Below, in pieces: positions 41,719-50,073 of a DNA stretch of 64,000 bases (positions within the stretch are counted from its first letter, which is position 1; every line of letters begins with the position of its first letter). A program made the position numbers and the translations under genes. This DNA is from JAIBJN01 sp963775505 (GTDB lineage Bacteria > Actinomycetota > Thermoleophilia > Gaiellales > Gaiellaceae), in contig CAVZIL010000009.1 of assembly GCA_963775505.1 (NCBI GenBank), positions 1-64,000 of the forward strand. The letters run 5' to 3'. Below the pieces are notes generated by a model. That model searched no databases. It was not told where the DNA came from and saw only the letters and a program-made list of their open reading frames with translations.

Positions 41719-42651
41719 GTGCAGCACGTGACCCACTGGGACGAGGTCGAGCCGCGACGCCGGGACGTGGGTCACCTGGCCGGGACCTGGCGCGACCTCG
41801 GCACGGCCGCGGGCACCGAGGGCGTGGGCGTGCAGCGCATCGACGTCGACCCCGGCCGCTGGTCGACGCCGGCTCACGTGGAGGGCGTCGCCGAGGAGAT
41901 CTTCTACGTCCTCGAGGGAACCGGGCTTTCCTGGCAGGACGGCGCCGTCTACGAGATAGCGACCGGCGATTGTCTCGTCCATCTCCCCATGAGCGAGGCC
42001 CACACCCTGCGCGCGGGCCCCGCCGGGCTCAGCGTGCTCGCCTACGGCCACCGCGCCCTCCACGGCAACACCGTGCTCCCGCGGGCCGGCGTGGCGTGGA
42101 TGCGGCCCGGCTACGTGGACGTGACGACGATCGGAGCCGGCCGCCATCCCTTCCTGCGCGAGGCCGAGGCGGGCGAGCCCGAGGTCGGAGAGGCCGAGCC
42201 TCGCCCGGCCTCGATCGTGAACGTCGCCGCCGTCGAGCCGTACGTCCAGGAGCACAGCGATTCGCTCATCCACGACCGCGACCTCGGCACGGCGGTGGGC
42301 TCCGAACGGACGGGCATCTCCCACGTGACCATCCCGGCCGGGCGGCTCGGCTACCCGCCGCATTGCCACTCGGCCGAGGAGGAGATCTTCGTCGTCCTGG
42401 CGGGCGAGGGGACATTGCTGCTCGGCGACGAGGAGCACCCCGTGCGGCCCGGCAGCGTGGTCGGCCGCCCACCCGGGACCCGCGTTGCCCACTCGTTCCG
42501 GGCCGGCGAGACCGACCTCGTCTACCTCGCGTACGGGACGCGCGAGCCGAACGACATCGCCTACTACCCCCGCTCCGGCAAGGTCAACCTGCGCGGAATC
42601 GGCGTCATGGGGCGGATCGAGCCCCTGGGCTACTGGGACGGCGAGCCGTAG
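41719..42651 (+). CDS. Bicupin protein
   Basis: A 310-residue protein with two cupin barrels. First (about 10-125): VDPGRWSTPAHVEGVAEEIF and VLEGTGLSWQDG, with few metal histidines. Second (about 175-290): IPAGRLGYPPHCHSAEEEIF, VVLAGEGTLLLGDEEHPVRP, GTRVAHSF, with HCH, E and H in metal-binding positions. GTG at 41719. The second domain could bind a metal; substrate unknown. Upstream of recG on the same strand, divergent from the MBL-like gene. Confidence 0.85.
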   Translation: MQHVTHWDEVEPRRRDVGHLAGTWRDLGTAAGTEGVGVQRIDVDPGRWSTPAHVEGVAEEIFYVLEGTGLSWQDGAVYEIATGDCLVHLPMSEAHTLRAGPAGLSVLAYGHRALHGNTVLPRAGVAWMRPGYVDVTTIGAGRHPFLREAEAGEPEVGEAEPRPASIVNVAAVEPYVQEHSDSLIHDRDLGTAVGSERTGISHVTIPAGRLGYPPHCHSAEEEIFVVLAGEGTLLLGDEEHPVRPGSVVGRPPGTRVAHSFRAGETDLVYLAYGTREPNDIAYYPRSGKVNLRGIGVMGRIEPLGYWDGEP

Positions 42652-44744
42652 CCGCCCCGCCGACCGGGTTCGCCGGCGCCGACACCGGCCCGCCGCAGCC
42701 CGCGCGCCGCCGCACGGATTCCGACGCGTCGGTCGAGACCCTCGCCGGCGTCGGGCCCAGGGTCGCCGAGCGCCTCGGGAAGCTCGGCCTGCGTACCGTG
42801 CGCGACCTCGCCGAGCACATTCCGCGCGCCTACCTCGACTGGGAGCAGGTGGCGAGCTTCGGCGACCTCGCGGCGGGCGAGGAGGCGACCGTGCGCTGCA
42901 CGCTGGAGCGAGTCCGCGTTCGGCCGACGCGGCGCCGCAACCTCAAGATCGTCGAGGGCCTCGTCGTCGACGCAGCGGGTGTCCGGGAGACCGCGATCTG
43001 GTTCAACCAGGCCTACCTGGCGAAGCTCGCCCCGGGAACAGAGCTGCTCCTGCACGGCACGCGCGAGCTGGGCGGCGGCTTCAAGGTCGTACGGACCGAG
43101 GTGCGGGGCACCGGCCTCCACACCGTCGGGCTCGTCCCCGAGTACCGGGCCAGCGAGGAGGTGCCCTCGTACCGCCTCCGCGCCTACGTCGAGGCCGCCC
43201 TGCCCCGCGTCCGCTGGTTCCCCGACCCCTTGCCGGCCCGGCTGCGCCACCGGGAGAACCAGCCGCTCCGCGCGGACGCGCTCGTCGCGGCGCACCGGCC
43301 CCGCGACCGGGCCGAGGCCGAGACCGCCCGGGAGCGACTCGCGCTCGAGGAGCTGCTCGCACTCCAGCTGGGCTTCCAGGAGCGCCGGCGGGCGCTCGAG
43401 GAGCAGGCGAGCGCGCCCGCGCTTCCCGCCGCCGGCGAGCTGATCGCGCGCTACTACACGGCGCTGCCGTTCGAGCTGACGCCGGAGCAGCGGGCCGCGA
43501 TCCGCGAGATCGGTGGCGACCTCGAGGCGACGAGGCCGATGCAGCGCCTCCTCCAGGGCGACGTCGGCTCGGGCAAGACGGTCGTCGCGCTGTACGCGCT
43601 GCTCCGCGCCGTGGAGGCGGGACACCAGGGAGCCCTGATGGCCCCGACGGAGACCCTCGCCGAGCAGCACTTCCTCACCGTCGAGGGGATCTGCAACGAG
43701 CTCGGCGTCCGCTGCGAGCTCCTGACGAGCTCGGTGCCGGCCGCCCAGCGCCGCGCTGTGCGCGACCGCCTCGCGAGCGGCGAGACCGACCTCGCGGTCG
43801 GCACGCACGCGCTCATCCAGGAAGAGGTGGAGCTCCGCTCGCTCGCCGTCGCCGTCGTGGACGAGCAGCATCGCTTTGGCGTCGAGCAGCGGCGGGCCCT
43901 CGGCAAGACGACGCCCCACGTCCTGCACATGACCGCGACGCCGATCCCGCGCACGCTCGCCCAGACCGTCTTCGGCGACCTGGACGTGACCGAGATCGCC
44001 AGGCCGCCGGCGAACCGCAGGCCCGTGATCACGAGCTGGGTCGACCACGAGAAGAGCAGCACCGCCTACACGCGCCTGCGGAAGCACCTCGCGGACGGCC
44101 GCCAGGCCTACGTCGTCTGCCCGCTCGTCTCCGAGTCGGAAACAATCGAGGCGCGGGCGGCCGAGCAGGAGGCCGAGCGCCTGCGGACGCACGAGCTGCG
44201 CGGCTTCCGGGTCGGCGTCCTCCACGGGAAGCTCAAGACCGCGCAGCGCCGCCAGGTGATGGACGCCTTCAAGCGGCGGGAGCTCGACGTGCTCGTCGCG
44301 ACGACGGTGATCGAGGTCGGCGTCGACGTTCCGAACGCGACGATCATGATCGTGCAGGAGGCCGATCGCTTCGGGCTCGCCCAGCTCCACCAGCTCCGCG
44401 GCCGCGTCGGCCGGGGCGCCGAGCAGTCGTACTGCCTGCTCGTCTCGCGGCCGAAGGAGGAGCTCACGGAGGAGGCCGTGCGCAGGCTGGAAGCCCTCGT
44501 CGAGACCTCCGACGGCTTCCGGCTCGCAGAGGTCGACCTCGAGCTGCGCGGCGAGGGCCAGCTCCTCGGCGTCCGCCAGTCGGGGTACTCGGACCTCAAG
44601 TTCGCGCGGTTGGCGAGGGACCGGCGCCTGATCGCCAAGGCCCGCGTCTGGGCGGAGGAGCTCGTCGACGCGGAGGACGCGGTCCTCGAGCCGCTGCGAC
44701 GGGAGACGGAGAGGCTGGATGAGGATCGTCGCGGGTTCGCGTAA
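42651..44744 (+). CDS. recG: ATP-dependent DNA helicase RecG; no canonical start
   Basis: Branch-migrating helicase. About 680-698 residues: wedge/OB domain (ETLAGVGPRVAERLGKLGLR, DLAEHIPRAYLDWEQVASFG), Walker A MQRLLQGDVGSGKTVVALYA, DEQHRFGVEQRRAL, HMTATPIPRTLAQTVFGDLD, TTVIEVGVDVPNATIMIVQE, QLRGRVGRGAEQSYCLL, ELRGEGQLLGVRQSG. Between the cupin stop and ETLAGVGPR no ATG, GTG or TTG is in frame (nearest is a CTG inside the cupin gene), so the start given is only a frame boundary. ATG of rsmD lies inside its last 26 bases. Confidence 0.92.
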   Translation, partial: AAPPTGFAGADTGPPQPARRRTDSDASVETLAGVGPRVAERLGKLGLRTVRDLAEHIPRAYLDWEQVASFGDLAAGEEATVRCTLERVRVRPTRRRNLKIVEGLVVDAAGVRETAIWFNQAYLAKLAPGTELLLHGTRELGGGFKVVRTEVRGTGLHTVGLVPEYRASEEVPSYRLRAYVEAALPRVRWFPDPLPARLRHRENQPLRADALVAAHRPRDRAEAETARERLALEELLALQLGFQERRRALEEQASAPALPAAGELIARYYTALPFELTPEQRAAIREIGGDLEATRPMQRLLQGDVGSGKTVVALYALLRAVEAGHQGALMAPTETLAEQHFLTVEGICNELGVRCELLTSSVPAAQRRAVRDRLASGETDLAVGTHALIQEEVELRSLAVAVVDEQHRFGVEQRRALGKTTPHVLHMTATPIPRTLAQTVFGDLDVTEIARPPANRRPVITSWVDHEKSSTAYTRLRKHLADGRQAYVVCPLVSESETIEARAAEQEAERLRTHELRGFRVGVLHGKLKTAQRRQVMDAFKRRELDVLVATTVIEVGVDVPNATIMIVQEADRFGLAQLHQLRGRVGRGAEQSYCLLVSRPKEELTEEAVRRLEALVETSDGFRLAEVDLELRGEGQLLGVRQSGYSDLKFARLARDRRLIAKARVWAEELVDAEDAVLEPLRRETERLDEDRRGFA

Positions 44745-45258
44745 GGGCGCGCGCATCCTCGCGCCCAAGGGGCTCGACACCCGGCCCACGGGCGACCGCG
44801 TCCGCGAGGCCGTCTTCAACCTGCTCGGCCCGGTTGACGGAGCGGAGGTGCTCGACCTCTACGCCGGCTCCGGCGCGATGGGCCTGGAGGCGCTCTCGCG
44901 CGGCGCCGCCCGGGTGACATTCGTCGAGTCCGATCGCGCAGCCGCCGAGACGATCCTCCGCAACCTGGACAAGCTGAGGCTGGACGGCGCGGTCGTCCTC
45001 CGGGAAGACGCATGGCGGAAGCTGGCGGCCGACGCAGCCGGAGGCAAGCGTTACGATCTCGTGCTGGTCGACCCCCCGTACGCCATGCTCGCGTCAAACC
45101 TCCCCATCCTCGCCGCACACCTGCCCTCCGTGCTCGCGCCGGACGGCGTCGCCGTTATCGAGTCCGACGCGCGCGACGAGCCTGACCTGCCGCTCCCCAA
45201 GCGGACGAGCCGCCGGTACGGCTCCGCCCGGGTGACGGTCTTCGAGGCGTCGAAGTGA
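44719..45258 (+). CDS. rsmD: 16S rRNA (guanine-966-N2) methyltransferase RsmD
   Basis: 179 residues: MRIVAGSRKGARILAPKG, TRPTGDRVREAVFNLLGPVD, VLDLYAGSGAMGLEALSRGA (SAM site), and the catalytic DPPY in LVLVDPPYAMLAS. Overlaps recG (26 bases) and coaD (GTGA). The recG-rsmD-coaD order is widely conserved in Gram-positive bacteria. Confidence 0.96.
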   Translation: MRIVAGSRKGARILAPKGLDTRPTGDRVREAVFNLLGPVDGAEVLDLYAGSGAMGLEALSRGAARVTFVESDRAAAETILRNLDKLRLDGAVVLREDAWRKLAADAAGGKRYDLVLVDPPYAMLASNLPILAAHLPSVLAPDGVAVIESDARDEPDLPLPKRTSRRYGSARVTVFEASK

Positions 45259-45785
45259 GCGACTCCCAGCCGGTCACCTGCATCTGCCCGGGGAGCTACG
45301 ACCCCGTCACGAACGGCCACCTCGACATCATCAGGCGCGCGGCGGGGATCTTCGAGGGCGTCGTCGTCGGCGTCGTACGCGACCCGCAGCACAAGGCGAC
45401 CATGTTCTCCGTGGACGAGCGGGTCAGCTTCCTCCGCGAGGCGCTCGCCGACCTCCCGAACGTGCAGGTGGAGGTCTTCTCCGACCTCGTCGTCGAGTTC
45501 GCGCGCCGCTTCGGCGCGCGGACGATGGTGAAGGGGCTGCGCGCCATCTCGGACTTCGAGTGGGAGTTCCAGATGCACCACCTGAACCGGAATCTCGCCC
45601 CCGAGGTCGAGACGATGTACCTGATGTCAAGCCCGCAGTACAGCTTCCTCTCCTCGAGCGGCGTCAAGGAGGTCGCCTCCTTCGGAGGCAACGTGGACGC
45701 CCTCGTGCCCGAGCCCGTGGCGCGCCGTTTCCGCCAGCTCTTCCCGCAGGGAAGGCCCGGCGCGCCCGTCAGCCCGCAAGAGTAG
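45255..45785 (+). CDS. coaD: Phosphopantetheine adenylyltransferase
   Basis: Penultimate step of coenzyme A synthesis. 176 residues: ICPGSYDPVTNGHLDIIRRA (the TxGH nucleotide motif), ARTMVKGLRAISDFEWEFQM, ETMYLMSSPQYSFLSSSGVK, VASFGGNVDALVPEPVARR. GTG overlaps the rsmD stop. Length slightly above the usual 160 through a short C-terminal tail. Confidence 0.97.
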   Translation: MSDSQPVTCICPGSYDPVTNGHLDIIRRAAGIFEGVVVGVVRDPQHKATMFSVDERVSFLREALADLPNVQVEVFSDLVVEFARRFGARTMVKGLRAISDFEWEFQMHHLNRNLAPEVETMYLMSSPQYSFLSSSGVKEVASFGGNVDALVPEPVARRFRQLFPQGRPGAPVSPQE

Positions 45786-45788
45786 ACT
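45783..45788 (+). promoter_or_regulatory. -10 box of the coiled-coil protein gene
   Basis: TAGACT overlapping the coaD stop codon, 8 bases before ATG 45797. Confidence 0.5.
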
Positions 45789-45796
45789 CATTGCCC

Positions 45797-46288
45797 ATGG
45801 ACGTACTCGTGCTCATCGACAAGCTCGACGACCTCGTGCACAACGCGAAGGCCGTTCCGCTCACGGATCAGGTCCGCATCGACCGCGAGGAGATCTACGA
45901 CATCCTCGACCAGATGCGGGCGACGATCCCGGAGGAGATCAAGCAGGCGCGCTGGATCGTCAAGGAGCGGCAGGAGATGCTGGCGGAGGCCAAGCGCGAG
46001 GCCGACAGGATCCTCGGCGAGGCGCGCGAGCAGGCCGTGCGCGAGGCGTCCCAGACCGAGATCGCCAAGCTGGCCGAGCGCCAGGCGCAGGAGATCGTCG
46101 AGGAGGCCCGCCGCCAGGCGCGCGAGACGCGCCTCGAGATGGAGGACTGGGCCGACTCGATCCTCTCGACGCTCGAGGTGAACCTGGACAAGTTCCTCGG
46201 CGCGGTGCGCCGCGGTCGCGAGCGCCTGCACGAGCGCTCCCAGGAGACGGTCGTCGCCGACCTGGCCGACGACCAGCAACCCGTTTAG
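45797..46288 (+). CDS. DivIVA/ATP-synthase-b-like coiled-coil protein
   Basis: A 163-residue, highly charged protein: VLVLIDKLDDLVHNAKAVPL, VRIDREEIYDILDQMRATIP, then a long coiled coil (about 60-150: KERQEMLAEAKREADRILGE, EIAKLAERQAQEIVEEARRQ). The N terminus matches the coaD-linked coiled-coil proteins of actinobacteria (Wag31/SepIVA-like). Probably a cell-envelope or division scaffold; exact role unknown. Confidence 0.8.
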   Translation: MDVLVLIDKLDDLVHNAKAVPLTDQVRIDREEIYDILDQMRATIPEEIKQARWIVKERQEMLAEAKREADRILGEAREQAVREASQTEIAKLAERQAQEIVEEARRQARETRLEMEDWADSILSTLEVNLDKFLGAVRRGRERLHERSQETVVADLADDQQPV

Positions 46289-46318
46289 CGTCGCCTGAGC
46301 TCACCTGTACTCGTTCGC

Positions 46319-46324
46319 TACGGT
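46319..46324 (+). promoter_or_regulatory. -10 box of DUF177 gene
   Basis: TACGGT with a 6-base spacer to GTG 46331. Confidence 0.45.
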
Positions 46325-46330
46325 GAACGG

Positions 46331-46840
46331 GTGACCACGTTCAACCTCCGCAACGTCAAGCTACGCCCCGGCGAGCAGTTCCGGGATGCGGTCGAGGTCG
46401 AGCTCGGGCCGCTCGAGCTGGGCGGCCAGCGCTATGTCCCGGTGCCCGAGCGCCCGGAGGCCATGCTCGAGCTCACGCAAACGAGCTCGGGGCTCGTCCT
46501 CGAGCTCGAGCTGACGACGCGCGTCCTCGGCCCCTGCATGCGCTGCCTGGCCGACGCGGGGCTGGACGTGCACGTCGCCGCCCGCGAGTACCAGGCCACG
46601 AGCCCGGGCGAGTCGGACGAGCTGACGACGCCGTACATCGCAGACTCGAAGCTCGACCTCTCGGCCTGGGCCCACGACGCCGTCGCGCTCGCGCTCCCCG
46701 ACAAGATCCTCTGCCGCGAGGACTGCGCTGGCCTCTGCCCGCTCTGCGGCCGCGACCTGAACAAGGAGCCGCACGAGCACGAGGGCGAGGAGATCGATCC
46801 GCGCTGGGCGGCGCTCTCCGAGCTGCGCGACCGCCTGTAG
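46331..46840 (+). CDS. YceD/DUF177 family protein
   Basis: A 169-residue protein of the YceD family, nearly always next to rpmF and linked to 23S rRNA accumulation in plants and bacteria. Contains ELELTTRVLGPCMRCLADAG, DLSAWAHDAVALALPDKILC and the zinc-like cysteine cluster CREDCAGLCPLCGRDLNKEP, ending DPRWAALSELRDRL. GTG at 46331. First gene of the DUF177-rpmF-plsX-acpP-rnc cluster. Confidence 0.92.
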   Translation: MTTFNLRNVKLRPGEQFRDAVEVELGPLELGGQRYVPVPERPEAMLELTQTSSGLVLELELTTRVLGPCMRCLADAGLDVHVAAREYQATSPGESDELTTPYIADSKLDLSAWAHDAVALALPDKILCREDCAGLCPLCGRDLNKEPHEHEGEEIDPRWAALSELRDRL

Positions 46841-46865
46841 GCACAGGGCCCCCGGGCGCTCTCGC

Positions 46866-46871
46866 TATACT
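46866..46871 (+). promoter_or_regulatory. -10 box of rpmF
   Basis: TATACT with 11 bases to ATG 46883; same hexamer as before rpmB. Confidence 0.55.
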
Positions 46872-46882
46872 CAGCCGCCGCG

Positions 46883-47071
46883 ATGGCCGTTCCGAAGCGA
46901 AAGACCTCGAAGTCGCGCCGCGACAAGCGCCGGGCGAACCACAAGGCGTCGATCCCGACGCTCGTCGAGTGCCCGCAGTGCCACCAGCCGAAACGGCCTC
47001 ACCACGTCTGCCCGACCTGCGGCACCTACCGCGGCCGCGAGGTCGAGCCCCTCCGCACGACGGCGCCCTAA
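46883..47071 (+). CDS. rpmF: 50S ribosomal protein L32
   Basis: 62 residues: MAVPKRKTSKSRRDKRRANH, CPQCHQPKRPHHVCPTCGTY, RGREVEP. Four cysteines in two CxxC pairs form the zinc-binding type. ATG at 46883. The DUF177-rpmF-plsX order is conserved in most bacteria. Confidence 0.97.
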   Translation: MAVPKRKTSKSRRDKRRANHKASIPTLVECPQCHQPKRPHHVCPTCGTYRGREVEPLRTTAP

Positions 47072-47113
47072 GTGCCTCTCCAGGCACAGCAGCAGCACCT
47101 GAAGAGGCACTAG

Positions 47114-48106
47114 ATGCCGCCCGTCCGGGTCGCCGTCGACGCCATGGGCGGCGATCGTGCACCGGAGGAGGTCGTCGCGGGCGCGCGCGCGGCCGCCTCC
47201 GCCGACGTCGTTCCGGTCCTCTTCGGCCCGCGCAACGTGCTCGAGCCGCTCGCCGACGGCCTGGAGGTCGTCCACGCCGAGCAGGTCGTCGCCATGGACG
47301 AGAAGCCGGCCGACGCGGTGCGCGAGAAGCGCGAGAGCTCGCTCTTCCTCTCCTGCCGTGCGGTGTGCGACGGCTCCGCGGACGTGGTCGTCGGCGCCGG
47401 AAACACCGGCGCGATGCTCGCCGCCGGCCTCCTCGAGATCCGCCGCCTGCCGGACGTCCACCGGCCCGCGATCGCCGTTCCCATTCCGTCGCTCGGCGGC
47501 CCCTCGATCCTGATCGACGGCGGCGCGAACGCCGACGCGCGGCCCGAGCACCTGGTCCAGTTCGCCCACATGGGCGCCGTGTTCGCCGAGGAGGTCGCTG
47601 GGCTTCCGAGCCCGTCGGTGGCGCTCCTTTCCATCGGCGAGGAGCCCGAGAAGGGCAACAGGCTCGTGCGCGAGGCCCACGCGGAGCTCGCCGAGGCGCC
47701 GGGCCTTCGCTTCATCGGCAACGTCGAGGGCCGCGACCTCCTCCGCAAGGTGGCCGACGTGGTCGTCTGCGACGGGTTCACCGGCAACATGGCCCTGAAG
47801 CTCCTCGAGGGCACGATTCAGACGACGCTGCACGCCTTCAGGGACGAGATCACCGCGTCCGCGCGCGGCAAGCTCGGCGGGCTTCTCATCCGTCCGGCCG
47901 CGCGGGCCATGCGCACGCGGCTCGATCCCGACACGTACGGCGGCGCCTATCTCCTCGGCCTGCGCGGGCTCGTCGTCATCGCGCACGGCAACTCGTCGGC
48001 CGCCGCGATCGCAAACGCGGTGCGCTACGCGGCGCGCGGGGTCGCGGGCGGTGTCGTCGACCGCGTCGCCGAGCGCCTGGCGGCGCGCGTCCAGGCAGTG
48101 AACTGA
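47114..48106 (+). CDS. plsX: Phosphate acyltransferase PlsX
   Basis: Makes acyl-phosphate from acyl-ACP, the first step to phosphatidate in this system. 330 residues: VAVDAMGGDRAPEEVVAGAR, ADVVVGAGNTGAMLAAGLLE, ILIDGGANADARPEHLVQFA, LLSIGEEPEKGN, FIGNVEGRDLL, VVCDGFTGNMALKLLEGTIQ, YGGAYLLGLRGLVVIAHGNS. Start ATG at 47114. Works with PlsC and GpsA encoded at 22-25 kb and with acyl-phosphate from FakAB. Confidence 0.97.
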   Translation: MPPVRVAVDAMGGDRAPEEVVAGARAAASADVVPVLFGPRNVLEPLADGLEVVHAEQVVAMDEKPADAVREKRESSLFLSCRAVCDGSADVVVGAGNTGAMLAAGLLEIRRLPDVHRPAIAVPIPSLGGPSILIDGGANADARPEHLVQFAHMGAVFAEEVAGLPSPSVALLSIGEEPEKGNRLVREAHAELAEAPGLRFIGNVEGRDLLRKVADVVVCDGFTGNMALKLLEGTIQTTLHAFRDEITASARGKLGGLLIRPAARAMRTRLDPDTYGGAYLLGLRGLVVIAHGNSSAAAIANAVRYAARGVAGGVVDRVAERLAARVQAVN

Positions 48107-48122
48107 ACGCCGCAAAGCGTGG

Positions 48123-48182
48123 TAGCATCCGGCGCCGTTCACGCTGGGTGTCCGAATCAGAGAAAGGCAGGAGAAAACCGAG
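48123..48182 (+). promoter_or_regulatory. acpP promoter and leader
   Basis: TAGCAT at 48123-48128, then a leader of about 50 bases with an AGGAG Shine-Dalgarno shortly before ATG 48183. One of the few genes here with a clear 5' UTR, as expected of a highly expressed gene. Confidence 0.5.
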
Positions 48183-48428
48183 ATGGCAGCTTCGCGCGAA
48201 GAGATCGCCGAGCGGGTGAAGGACGTCCTTGTCGAGCAGCTCGGGATCGAGGAGAGCGAGATCGCGGAGGAAGCCTCGTTCCAGGAAGATCTCGACGCCG
48301 ACTCGCTCGACCTCGTCGAGCTCATCATGGAGCTCGAGGACCAGTTCGGGATCAAGATCTCGGACGAGGATGCCCAGCAGATCCAGACCGTCGGGCAGGC
48401 AGTCGACTACATCTCCACCCACCAGTAG
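48183..48428 (+). CDS. acpP: Acyl carrier protein
   Basis: 81 residues, very acidic: MAASREEIAERVKDVLVEQL, ESEIAEEASFQEDLDADSLD, LVELIMELEDQFGIKISDED. The phosphopantetheine serine is in DADSLDLVEL. Well-placed SD. Sits between plsX and rnc as in many bacteria. Confidence 0.98.
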   Translation: MAASREEIAERVKDVLVEQLGIEESEIAEEASFQEDLDADSLDLVELIMELEDQFGIKISDEDAQQIQTVGQAVDYISTHQ

Positions 48429-49110
48429 CCAGGGGACGGGGGGCGAGCTCCTCGCTCTGATCCAGGCGCTCCCGGGCGAGCGCCTACGGCACGCCTTTAC
48501 GCACGCCTCCTGGGCCCCGAGCCGGGCGGACTCGTACGAGCGCCTCGAGTTCCTCGGCGACAGCGTGCTCGGGCTGGCGATCGCGGAGGAGCTGTACGAC
48601 CGCTTCCCCAACGAGGCGGAGGGCCGCCTTGCCAAGATCCGGGCGCATGTCGTCTCCCGCCAGAGCTGCGCCATCGTCGGCAAGCGCCTGGGGCTGGGGG
48701 AGCTGTTCGCCGGCCACGCCGGTGCGGTGGACCCGGACGAGCTCCGGCGCCTCGCGGCGAATCGCAACGTGCTCGCAGCACTCGTCGAGGCCTGCCTGGG
48801 CGCTCTGTACCTCGAGCACGGTTTCGAGGCCATCCGGGTGCCGATCGTCGAGGCCTTCCAGGAGCGCATCGACTACGCGCTCGAGGGCCACGTCGACTAC
48901 AAGACCGAGCTCCAGGAGGAGCTCGCCCGGCGCGGCCTCGCGGTCACCTACACCGTGGTGACCGTGGACGGGCCACCGCACGACCGCAGCTTCACGTGCG
49001 CCGCCACGATCGAAGGCGAGGTCGTCGGCACCGGCCAGGGAGCTTCGAAGAAGGCGGCGGAGCAGATCGCCGCCCGCCAGGCCCTCGAAACGCTTGCCGG
49101 CGAAGAGTAG
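48370..49110 (+). CDS. rnc: Ribonuclease III; start uncertain
   Basis: Cleaves double-stranded RNA (rRNA processing). Catalytic domain with RLRHAFTHASW, the signature ERLEFLGDSVLGLAIAEEL (E and D catalytic) and NVLAALVEACLGALYLEHGF; C-terminal dsRBD (DYKTELQEELARRGLAVTYT, GTGQGASKKAAEQIAARQAL). After the acpP stop no ATG/GTG/TTG is in frame before the first helix. The nearest canonical start is ATG 48370, inside acpP with a 59-base overlap; it is used here with low certainty. Confidence 0.92.
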   Translation: MPSRSRPSGRQSTTSPPTSSQGTGGELLALIQALPGERLRHAFTHASWAPSRADSYERLEFLGDSVLGLAIAEELYDRFPNEAEGRLAKIRAHVVSRQSCAIVGKRLGLGELFAGHAGAVDPDELRRLAANRNVLAALVEACLGALYLEHGFEAIRVPIVEAFQERIDYALEGHVDYKTELQEELARRGLAVTYTVVTVDGPPHDRSFTCAATIEGEVVGTGQGASKKAAEQIAARQALETLAGEE

Positions 49111-49113
49111 GAG

Positions 49114-50073
49114 TCAGTTCTCGAAGAGCAGGGAGGCGCCGATCGCGCCGCCCAGGTCGCCGAGCGCGGCCGGCAGCATCGCCGGCGGCCTGTCGTCGAC
49201 GAAGAGGTGCGGCTGCATCGCCTCGGCTATCCGCTCGACGTACGGCTCTCCCAGCCGCGTTCCGAGCCCACCGCCGATGACGACGGCCTCCACGTCGAGG
49301 AGGTTCACGGCGGAGGCGATGCCCGCACCCAGGGCCGTGACCGCCCGGTCGATGAGCGTCGTCGCCATGTGGTCGCCGTGGTGGAGCGCCGCGGCCCACA
49401 CGCCGCTCGTCAGCCGTTCGCGCCCGCGCTTCTTCATCAGGTGGAAGAGGTCGGTCTTGTGCCCGCGGTCGTGGAGCTCCCGCGCCCGCGCCTCCATGGC
49501 GCCTCGCCCCGCGTAGGCCTCGAGACAGCCACTGCGGCCGCAGGGGCAGCGCGCGCCACCGCGCTTCACGACCATGTGCCCGATCTCTCCGGCGGCCCCG
49601 CGGCCGAGCCAGAGCTTCCGGTCGAGCACGATGCCGCCGCCGACGCCCGTGCCCCACCACACGCCGAGGAACGAGGAGTACGGCCGTCCGGCACCCAGCT
49701 CGAGCTCGCCGAGGACGGCGACCTGAACGTCGTTGTCGATCCGGACCGGGCAGTCGAGCGCGTCGGCGAGCGCGGCCGCGAGCGGGAAGGGCTCCTCCCA
49801 GTCGGGGAGGTTCCGCGCGTGCGCGACCGTGCCGGAGTCGTGGTCGACTGCGCCGGGCGAGCCGACGCCGGCGCCGCCGAGCTCCTCGACGGCCACGCCG
49901 GCCGAGCCCGCCGCCTCCTCGACGGCCCCCGCGATCGCGGCCGTCACCGCCGGAGGGCCGCCATCGGTGGGCGTGGGGTGGCGCGCCTGGCCGACGACGG
50001 CGTGGTCGGGACCGACCACGACCGCCTGGATCTTCGTCGCCCCGAGATCGACGCCCGCCCTGAAGGTCGGCAT
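49114..50073 (-). CDS. ROK-family sugar kinase
   Basis: Probable glucokinase-type kinase. 319 residues: GVDLGATKIQAVVVGPDHAV (phosphate loop), GVGSPGAVDHDSGTVAHARN, RIDNDVQVAVLGELELGAGR (catalytic D), GTGVGGGIVLDRKLWLGRGA, EIGHMVVKRGGARCPCGRSG, CLEAYAGRGA with the ROK zinc cysteines, VVIGGGLGTRLG. ATG at 50073 overlaps the SDR stop (TGATG). Faces rnc. Glucose as substrate is inferred from similarity to actinobacterial glucokinases. Confidence 0.93.
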   Translation of the reverse strand: MPTFRAGVDLGATKIQAVVVGPDHAVVGQARHPTPTDGGPPAVTAAIAGAVEEAAGSAGVAVEELGGAGVGSPGAVDHDSGTVAHARNLPDWEEPFPLAAALADALDCPVRIDNDVQVAVLGELELGAGRPYSSFLGVWWGTGVGGGIVLDRKLWLGRGAAGEIGHMVVKRGGARCPCGRSGCLEAYAGRGAMEARARELHDRGHKTDLFHLMKKRGRERLTSGVWAAALHHGDHMATTLIDRAVTALGAGIASAVNLLDVEAVVIGGGLGTRLGEPYVERIAEAMQPHLFVDDRPPAMLPAALGDLGGAIGASLLFEN